Below, in pieces: positions 58,373 through 64,000 of a stretch of DNA of 64,000 bases. The position numbers were made by a program, and so were the translations under genes. A model generated the notes under the pieces. The model did no database searches and was not told the origin of the DNA. It worked only from the letters and a program-made list of their open reading frames with translations. The stretch spans positions 1 through 64,000 of the forward strand of contig JAZNDW010000041.1 in NCBI GenBank assembly GCA_045588245.1, in the 5' to 3' direction. Source of the DNA: DTU064 sp045588245. GTDB taxonomy: Bacteria; Bacillota; Clostridia; Oscillospirales; CAG-272. Positions within the stretch are counted from its first letter, which is position 1. Every line of letters starts with the position of its first letter.

Positions 58373-60070
58373 TCAGATCTCCCAGAGAAGTGCCCCCGAT
58401 TTGTGCGGCGCAGATGCGTTTTCAAGCGCGCTGCTGTTGGGGTAATACTCGATCAGAAGAGGAGATTCGCTGTTCGGTACGTTGAAGGTAACGGTGCGTG
58501 TGACCGTTACACCGTCCGGTGCGATCGCTTCGTAGTAGAACACGGAGGGGTTGATGCCTCCATCCTTTGTGAATATCTTGACGGAGCCTTCGCCGATCGA
58601 ATCCTCGGTATTGTTAACGAGTGTATATTCAACGTAATACGTGGTGGCAGAACCGGAATCAACCGTTTCAACCTTGGAGATGTTCACAACGAGACCTAAG
58701 GTGTCCGATAAAGTAGTTCCTATCTGAGAAACGGCAACGAGATACTCGCCGCAAGCGGGGCAGAGCGCGCCGCCCGTGGTGTGACCGAGAGGATCGCCTT
58801 CGGTGTCGCCGCAAATGTTGCACGTTTTCGGCTGTGTGCAAGTTGCATCGTCCCAATCGTGACCGAGCGCGTCACCTTCGGTGAGTCCGCAAACGGAGCA
58901 CATCTTCGGCATCTCACAGTCAGCATCGATCCACGTGTGTCCGGCGGCGGTGTCGGCTACGGCACCGCAAACGGAGCAGGTCTGCGGGCTTTCGCAATCT
59001 GTGCCCGTCCACGTATGGCCGAGAGCGCTGCCGTCCGTAGCGCCGCAGACAGAGCACGTTTTTGCATCCGTGCATGATGCGGCACCCCACGTGTGACCGA
59101 GAGCATTGCCGTCTGTAGCACCGCATCTGTCGCAAGTTTTGGGTTCTGTGCAGTCAGCGTCCATCCAGTCGTGACCGAGAGTGTTGCCCTTCGTTTCACC
59201 GCACTTACTGCAGGTTGCCGCCACCGTACATGTGGCGTCGACGTATGAGTGAGTGCAAACGGTATCAACGGGTCCCGTCGTGTCAGTTTCGGGAGGAGTG
59301 GTATCTGAATCGGGAGCAGTCGTTACGGTATCCGAATCCGAATCAGATGGCAACGTTTCTGTGACGTCATCCGTTTCGGTATCGATATCCGTGTCGGGAA
59401 GCTCGGTTTCATCGGTATCTATATCCGTAACGGTGTCGGAATCGGTACGGTTATCAGTCGTATTATTATCTACTACGGGAGGTTTAACGCCCGTGTCAGG
59501 GGTATATCCCGGGATAACACCGCCGATGAAAAGCGCGAAGAATAACGCAAGCGTCACAACAGCCGCGATGATGATGAGAGTAAGACGCTTCTGGCTGTCG
59601 TCCGAATCATTGTCGTCATAATCGTCCTCAATATCGTATTCGCTCTTCTTTTTAACAGGAGCTGTAACGGATGGGGCAACGGGAGCTATAGCGGCTTCGG
59701 TCGGCGCTGCGGGCGCGGGTTTTGGAGCCGGCTTTGACTGTTCTGTCGGCACGGAAGGTCTGACGGCACGTTCGATCGCGGCAGCCGTAATGCCGTCGTT
59801 GGCATTTGTCCGATTGGCAGGAGCGATAACGATGCCTCTTTTTTCATCATAACGGACACAGCATTTTTTTATGTATTCAAGCGACGCCGCGGAAAGTCCC
59901 GATTGACGAAGCTTTTTGAAATTGGCTTCGTAAAGCTTGATCGCCGGGATATTGCTCATTGATATGAATTTTAAGAAAGGAGATACCTTTGACAGACATT
60001 CGTCGCAAAATACGTTATTTTTACCTTCGCCGCTGATCTCACAGCCGCAGTTTAAGCAATGCTTTGACAA
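58373..60070 (-). CDS. Zinc-ribbon membrane protein with six 26-residue Cys/His repeats
   Basis: 565 residues from a TTG start preceded by AAGGAGG. A short zinc ribbon (CLNC, CDEC, residues 5-25) is followed by a proline/alanine-rich linker and one membrane helix (163-185). Next come a Thr/Asp/Ser-rich outer linker (about 195-268) and six tandem 26-residue repeats (277-432). Each repeat ends with T-C-x-x-C-G near its middle and L-G-H-x-W/T. A final beta domain (about 445-565) may be immunoglobulin-like. The membrane helix puts the repeats outside the cell. The function is unknown; metal or heme binding is conceivable. Confidence 0.78.
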   Translation of the reverse strand: MSKHCLNCGCEISGEGKNNVFCDECLSKVSPFLKFISMSNIPAIKLYEANFKKLRQSGLSAASLEYIKKCCVRYDEKRGIVIAPANRTNANDGITAAAIERAVRPSVPTEQSKPAPKPAPAAPTEAAIAPVAPSVTAPVKKKSEYDIEDDYDDNDSDDSQKRLTLIIIAAVVTLALFFALFIGGVIPGYTPDTGVKPPVVDNNTTDNRTDSDTVTDIDTDETELPDTDIDTETDDVTETLPSDSDSDTVTTAPDSDTTPPETDTTGPVDTVCTHSYVDATCTVAATCSKCGETKGNTLGHDWMDADCTEPKTCDRCGATDGNALGHTWGAASCTDAKTCSVCGATDGSALGHTWTGTDCESPQTCSVCGAVADTAAGHTWIDADCEMPKMCSVCGLTEGDALGHDWDDATCTQPKTCNICGDTEGDPLGHTTGGALCPACGEYLVAVSQIGTTLSDTLGLVVNISKVETVDSGSATTYYVEYTLVNNTEDSIGEGSVKIFTKDGGINPSVFYYEAIAPDGVTVTRTVTFNVPNSESPLLIEYYPNSSALENASAPHKSGALLWEI

Positions 60071-60110
60071 AGTACACGCCTCCTTATATAATTTATAGTT
60101 TATTTTAATA

Positions 60111-60140
60111 ATAATATCATATTTCGATATATTGTGTCAA
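60111..60140 (-). promoter_or_regulatory. Promoter of the zinc-ribbon repeat protein
   Basis: Minus strand: TTGACA (60135-60140), 18 bases, TATTAT (60111-60116) with TGA extended -10. Confidence 0.75.
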
Positions 60141-60190
60141 GTCGAGTCGGCAACAGCCGAGCGATTGCAAATGTAAACTTTCAGACACAA

Positions 60191-61072
60191 TTATAATAAG
60201 CGTTCGTTTATCGGCACGCAAAGTTCGCTTTCGTAGCCAAGAGCTGCAATAGTTCGCTGTGCCGCGAGGGCGTCGTCGGTATTCTCAAAAAGTCCGAAAA
60301 CGGTCGGACCCGAACCCGACATCATCGCAAGGGAGGCTCCGCTGTCAAAGAGAGCTTTCTTAAGACGGAAGACTTCGGTGTCATTCGGCAAAACCTCTTC
60401 AAATACGTTGTAGGAGGCTTTTGTAACGGCGGTGACGGAGCCGCTTGCAAGCGCCTCGGTCATAGCGTCGAGCGTGTGTCCATCAGCGGAGAAAAGGCGA
60501 AGCTCGTCGATCTTTGCATAAGCGGCGGCGGTGGATACAGACGCTTTCGGACGGATGACAAGGATCGTCACGTTCGGGAGTGCGGGACACGGCTCAAGGA
60601 TATCGCCAATACCGCGCGCCGTCATCGTTCCGCCGTAGATGATGAAGGGGATGTCGGCGCCGAGCGTGGCACCGAGCTCGGCAAGCTCCGACGTGGAAAG
60701 CGGCGAGCCATATAGCAGATTCAGCGCCTTGAGCGTGCCTGCGGCGTCAGCGGAGCCGCCCGCAAGCCCCGCCGCGACGGGGATGTGCTTTTCGATGTTG
60801 ATCTTTACGCTTGCGTTTTCTTTGCCGACGCGGTCAAGATATGCCATAGCGGCACGGTGGGCGAGATTGCGTCCGTCCGTCGGCAGAGTACTGTCGGAGC
60901 AGAAGAGCGTAATGCTTCGTCCGCAGTTACTGTCCGCAAGCTCGACCGTTATTTTGTCAGCTAGCGAGATTGACTGCATAACGCTTTCGATGTCGTGGTA
61001 TCCGTTTGCTCTTTTTCCGGTGACGGCAAGATACAGGTTGATCTTCGCGTATGCGTTGACTGTAGTTTTCAT
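60191..61072 (-). CDS. ispE: 4-diphosphocytidyl-2-C-methyl-D-erythritol kinase
   Basis: 293 residues, a GHMP kinase. It phosphorylates CDP-methylerythritol in the non-mevalonate isoprenoid pathway. AYAKINLYLAVTGKRANGYHDI, the ATP loop PVAAGLAGGSADAAG and MMSGSGPTVFG are signatures. It lies 16 bases after the DUF362-ferredoxin gene, in one operon. Confidence 0.95.
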   Translation of the reverse strand: MKTTVNAYAKINLYLAVTGKRANGYHDIESVMQSISLADKITVELADSNCGRSITLFCSDSTLPTDGRNLAHRAAMAYLDRVGKENASVKINIEKHIPVAAGLAGGSADAAGTLKALNLLYGSPLSTSELAELGATLGADIPFIIYGGTMTARGIGDILEPCPALPNVTILVIRPKASVSTAAAYAKIDELRLFSADGHTLDAMTEALASGSVTAVTKASYNVFEEVLPNDTEVFRLKKALFDSGASLAMMSGSGPTVFGLFENTDDALAAQRTIAALGYESELCVPINERLL

Positions 61073-61088
61073 AGTATCGGTGACCTCT

Positions 61089-62300
61089 TCAGCTCAATAT
61101 TCGTGTGATGGGATTTTTCTTGATTCTGATAACGCCGTGAGGACAAAGCTCCTGACAGCAAAAACATCGTATACAGTCGTCGCGCAGGATAGACGGAACT
61201 GTCTTTGCGCGGCAGGCGGAAGCGCCTTTCACTTCTGCTTTCGGCTTCATGATGATCGTTTTTCGCGGACATGAAACGGCGCATTCGCCGCAACCGAGGC
61301 ATGCCTTATAGTCTACTATCGGGTACGGCTCAAAAAGCTTGTATATTCTGCCGCCGAAGAGGTTGCGGACGATCTCGATCGTGTTGTGGCGCGCGGAATC
61401 GGGCTGTTTATAATCCTTTACGGACAGCGACTCGACGGTGACACCGTCGATGATGACGTTGCAGTCCGATGCCAAAGCAGGCGTATATCCGCGAAGTACG
61501 GCATCGTTTAGCATATCTATCTTGCCCTCGCATCCGATAATGTGTGATGCTACCGTATCCGCGGCGAACGGATTGCGCGAAACGATAAGAGCACCGATCC
61601 GGCGCGGAGTGCCCGCCGTCGGACCGTTGCCCTCCATACCGACGATACCGTCGGTGACGGAATAGAGCTCCACACGCTTTGCGATCAGCTCGCACAGATC
61701 GCAAAGCATGGCAGAAAAATCGCCGTAATCAGGATAGCGCGAATGCATTTCAAACTTAACGATTCCGGGAACGACACCGAACAGATTCTTCACAGCGGCG
61801 CTCATACCCGTCAGCGCGTGAGTTTTGAGCTTGCACAGATCGACTACAACGTCGGCGTTAATTATAGGCGCAATTATCTCAAACAGACGGCAGATCCTGC
61901 CGTCGGGATGCGACACCTCCGAATAGCCGAGATCGTAATTGAGCGTAACACCGTGCGTCGCCGCAACGGCGTCAACGTCCGACGCGGCGTAGATGCCGCG
62001 CAGGCGCGGTACACTGTAAACACCGCCGGGGCTTTCCGCTATCGTGATGTTGTCCGCACCGTTGGCGATGAGCCAACGGATCACCGCCGAAAGCACGGCG
62101 GGATTGACTGTTATGGCTTCATCAGGTGTTCGTTTTGAAACGAGATTCGGCTTGATAACGACGCGCTTGCCCGAAAAATCGGGTGTGCCGATGACGTCGT
62201 TCATCTTCATTAAGCGCTCAAATATTACATCCTCGTTATAGTCGCGGCATTCGGCGACGTAAACGGGCGCTTTCGGATCTAATGACGGGTTATGGTTCAT
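61089..62300 (-). CDS. DUF362 protein with C-terminal two-cluster ferredoxin domain
   Basis: 403 residues. Residues about 15-320 are DUF362 (VVIKPNLVSKRTPDEAITVNP, LKTHALTGMSAAVKNLFG, DGIVGMEGNGPTAGTPRRIG). The C-terminus carries two 4Fe-4S motifs, CLGCGECAVSCP and CIRCFCCQELCP. It is predicted to transfer electrons, with partner unknown. It leads an operon with ispE, whose pathway contains iron-sulfur enzymes (IspG, IspH) that need electrons; a link is possible but unproven. AAGGA precedes the ATG. Confidence 0.88.
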   Translation of the reverse strand: MNHNPSLDPKAPVYVAECRDYNEDVIFERLMKMNDVIGTPDFSGKRVVIKPNLVSKRTPDEAITVNPAVLSAVIRWLIANGADNITIAESPGGVYSVPRLRGIYAASDVDAVAATHGVTLNYDLGYSEVSHPDGRICRLFEIIAPIINADVVVDLCKLKTHALTGMSAAVKNLFGVVPGIVKFEMHSRYPDYGDFSAMLCDLCELIAKRVELYSVTDGIVGMEGNGPTAGTPRRIGALIVSRNPFAADTVASHIIGCEGKIDMLNDAVLRGYTPALASDCNVIIDGVTVESLSVKDYKQPDSARHNTIEIVRNLFGGRIYKLFEPYPIVDYKACLGCGECAVSCPRKTIIMKPKAEVKGASACRAKTVPSILRDDCIRCFCCQELCPHGVIRIKKNPITRILS

Positions 62301-62425
62301 TTATAATATCCTTATTATCTTTGGTATAATCGGTTTTTACATTAACGATTGTATCACAGTTTGCAGCGTGAAGCAAGACTTTGAAGCGGCGGCAGACGAT
62401 GCGTATAAATATTTTATTTTTATGC

Positions 62426-62454
62426 TTGACAAACAGGAACTCTTATTGTATAAT
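62426..62454 (+). promoter_or_regulatory. Promoter of tRNA-Thr
   Basis: TTGACA (62426-62431), 17 bases, TATAAT (62449-62454): perfect consensus, 18 bases before the tRNA. Confidence 0.9.
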
Positions 62455-62472
62455 AATCAAGCGCAAAAAAAT

Positions 62473-62544
62473 GCTAGTGTGGCTCAGTGGTAGAGCAGTT
62501 GATTCGTAATCAACAGGTCGAGGGTTCAATCCCCTCCACTAGCT
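62473..62544 (+). tRNA. tRNA-Thr (anticodon CGU)
   Basis: A complete cloverleaf: acceptor GCTAGTG/CACTAGC, D-arm GCTC..GAGC, anticodon stem GTTGA/TCAAC with loop TTCGTAA giving CGU, and T-arm GAGGG-TTCAATC-CCCTC. It reads ACG codons. CCA is not encoded and must be added. It has its own promoter and terminator. Confidence 0.96.
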
Positions 62545-62550
62545 TATCAA

Positions 62551-62586
62551 AAGCTCCTGCCGAATATATTCGGCAGGAGCTTCTTT
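62551..62586. terminator. Terminator after tRNA-Thr, shared with the GH20 gene
   Basis: AAGCTCCTGCCGAA (62551-62564) pairs with TTCGGCAGGAGCTT (62569-62582) around TATA. It lies between converging genes. Confidence 0.9.
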
Positions 62587-62587
62587 G

Positions 62588-64000
62588 TTATTTGCAGATA
62601 CGGACAAAATATTCAAACATCTCCGCTATCCGATATAGCTCGCTCGGCTTGTTTTTGCCGAGCCATTTTTCTTTGTACTTGCATAGCCACGCCTCGGTAT
62701 CGGTGGCTCTGTTGAGTTGCAGTCCCGACATAACCCCCATCAGCTCCGCGATGACGGCGGTGCCCTCCGCGGCGATGAGCATTTCTTCCTTGATTTCCTC
62801 GCGTTCCCACGTCTCCGATGTGAGCCTGTCGGCAAATTCGCGGTATGCGTCTGTAACGGAGGCGACGTATTCCGCCGAAACGGGAGAAGTGATCGTGCCC
62901 GTTTCACGGTGCTCGAAATACGAGGCACAGAAGCGATTCCAATTCACGCGGTCGTGCAGTCGGCTCAACTCTTTAACAGCGGCAACGGCGCCATTTTTGG
63001 CGTATATGAGATGCTCAACGGCTTCGCCGTAGCTTTCGTCGGGCTCGGTCAAAACGCTCCACGAACGCTCCGCGCCGAACACGGCTGTATAAAGCGACAA
63101 TTCAAGCGGACACGGATTGCCCCAATCGCCCCAGTTTGTGTTGAGGACGCCGACAGCACCGTGACGGTGACCGTACTCGGTCATTTTCGCAATATTCTCG
63201 GTAGAAGAGTCGGCGCTTTCGGTAAGTCGGCTCCAAGAGCCCGTGCCGGGGCAAACGATCTGCGTTCTGTTCATTTCGGCAAAGCGGATAATGTTGCCCT
63301 CGTAGGGGGTTCGTCCGTAGTCCCAATTCAGGAAAATAACGTCGTCGGGGAGCTCCGATATGGTTTCGGGATGCGCCAAAAGAATGTCACCCCACATCAT
63401 GACGCGCTTGCCGCACTCTTTTAGGTGACGGACGATCTTTTTTACAAAATCGATGTACATTTCGCCCTTATCCCGCGTTGACGGATGGTAATGCAGATCG
63501 AACGTTTCGTCACAGCAGATGTTGAACGTATCCGAGGTGAAAAGCGGAAAGTATTGGTCGATAAGACCGCAGACGAGCTTTATACTGTCGGGATTTTCTG
63601 GGTCTATGGTGTGGTGCACCATGCGTTCATTCCAACGGTTCGGAGGTGCGTCGTAGCCGCGTATCGAGCGGAGGTGCCTGTATTCGGGGAGCTCTAAAAT
63701 TTCGTACATATGACCGAAGGTCGCAAGAGACGGAATAAAGTCTATAAAATTATCACGGCAGTATTCGTCAAGCTCGCGTATTTCCTCTGCCGTAAGTGCG
63801 CCTGTTTTTTCGTTAAGGGTACGGCATTCGTCAAACGCAAACGTGTGCTCAACGTAAAGCTGAAGAGAGTTGACCTTACAGTAGGACAAAAGATCGACGA
63901 GCTTTTTTAAGGTGTCAAGCGTCGGAACTTTACCGCGTGTGACGTCGTGGTAAAATCCTCTGTATGCAAAATCGGGATAGTCATTAATATATAGACACGG
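62588..64000 (-). CDS. Glycoside hydrolase family 20 beta-N-acetylhexosaminidase (5' end cut by window)
   Basis: At least 470 residues; the frame stays open to the window edge, so the N-terminus is missing. A TTG or ATG inside is not the start, because the conserved GH20 segment YRGFYHDVTRGKVPTLDTL lies upstream of it. The catalytic Asp-Glu dyad is in NICCDETFDL (Asp at 63509-63511, Glu at 63506-63508). GH20 enzymes remove terminal GlcNAc or GalNAc with substrate-assisted catalysis, for example from mucin, chitin fragments or peptidoglycan. Whether it has a signal peptide cannot be seen here. Confidence 0.9.
   Translation of the reverse strand, partial: PCLYINDYPDFAYRGFYHDVTRGKVPTLDTLKKLVDLLSYCKVNSLQLYVEHTFAFDECRTLNEKTGALTAEEIRELDEYCRDNFIDFIPSLATFGHMYEILELPEYRHLRSIRGYDAPPNRWNERMVHHTIDPENPDSIKLVCGLIDQYFPLFTSDTFNICCDETFDLHYHPSTRDKGEMYIDFVKKIVRHLKECGKRVMMWGDILLAHPETISELPDDVIFLNWDYGRTPYEGNIIRFAEMNRTQIVCPGTGSWSRLTESADSSTENIAKMTEYGHRHGAVGVLNTNWGDWGNPCPLELSLYTAVFGAERSWSVLTEPDESYGEAVEHLIYAKNGAVAAVKELSRLHDRVNWNRFCASYFEHRETGTITSPVSAEYVASVTDAYREFADRLTSETWEREEIKEEMLIAAEGTAVIAELMGVMSGLQLNRATDTEAWLCKYKEKWLGKNKPSELYRIAEMFEYFVRICK

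Noticed and set aside
58775..59242. 78-base periodic repeat that might be a CRISPR or satellite
   Set aside because: The period is explained by 26-residue protein repeats with conserved Cys and His codons; there are no unique spacers.
1..64000. Insertion sequences, prophage genes, CRISPR arrays or rRNA genes
   Set aside because: I looked for transposase, integrase and Cas motifs and for rRNA sequence, and found none.

Overview
This window looks like a chromosome segment of an endospore-forming, Gram-positive bacterium of class Clostridia, probably an uncultured gut or rumen lineage. The reasons are a Firmicutes-order S10-spc-alpha ribosomal operon containing adk, map, infA and rpmJ, the sporulation genes spoIIP and gpr, a SAM-I riboswitch on metK, zinc-type S14 and L36, strong AGGAGG ribosome binding sites and consensus sigma-A promoters. 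I cannot place it to genus from sequence alone.

Layout. Positions 1-13937 hold short transcription units: a truncated XRE regulator, a very unusual soluble AAA+ protein that joins a Clp-type ATPase, a receiver-like domain and an FtsH-type ATPase/protease, then a CapA lipoprotein, fucU, a peptidase E homologue, a GH27 alpha-galactosidase, an ArsC/Spx-like protein, hpf, asd, upp and a pseudouridine synthase. Positions 14026-19344 hold an Lnt-GNAT fusion, xylulokinase and a surface lipoprotein with highly-expressed-gene codon use. Positions 19502-35820 are the ribosomal superoperon from rpsJ to rplQ. It starts with a leader of about 250 nt that ends in a terminator-like hairpin, and three of its internal gaps can fold.

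Positions 35835-38076 (minus strand) carry spoIIP and gpr. Next come a peptide-binding lipoprotein, a DUF4364 regulator, a SigH-like sigma factor, a tRNA-like remnant, a zinc-ribbon protein, rlmB, and a large membrane protein that looks like a catalytically degenerate P-type ATPase. After these lie a TIGR03960/TIGR03936 radical-SAM pair, a DUF421/DUF4363 pair, the SAM riboswitch with metK, recD2 overlapping a ComF-type gene, mreB and a DUF1836 regulator. The right end has an ECF sigma/anti-sigma pair, a zinc-ribbon membrane protein with six 26-residue Cys/His repeats, a DUF362-ferredoxin/ispE operon, tRNA-Thr(CGU), and a GH20 hexosaminidase cut by the window edge.

Together the genes describe a growing, sugar-using cell (fucose, xylulose, galactosides, hexosaminides, peptides) that can sporulate. 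The two strongest leads for undescribed biology are the Clp-REC-FtsH fusion at 945-4448 and the pseudo-P-type ATPase at 43014-45665. The leader and gap RNAs of the ribosomal operon come next.
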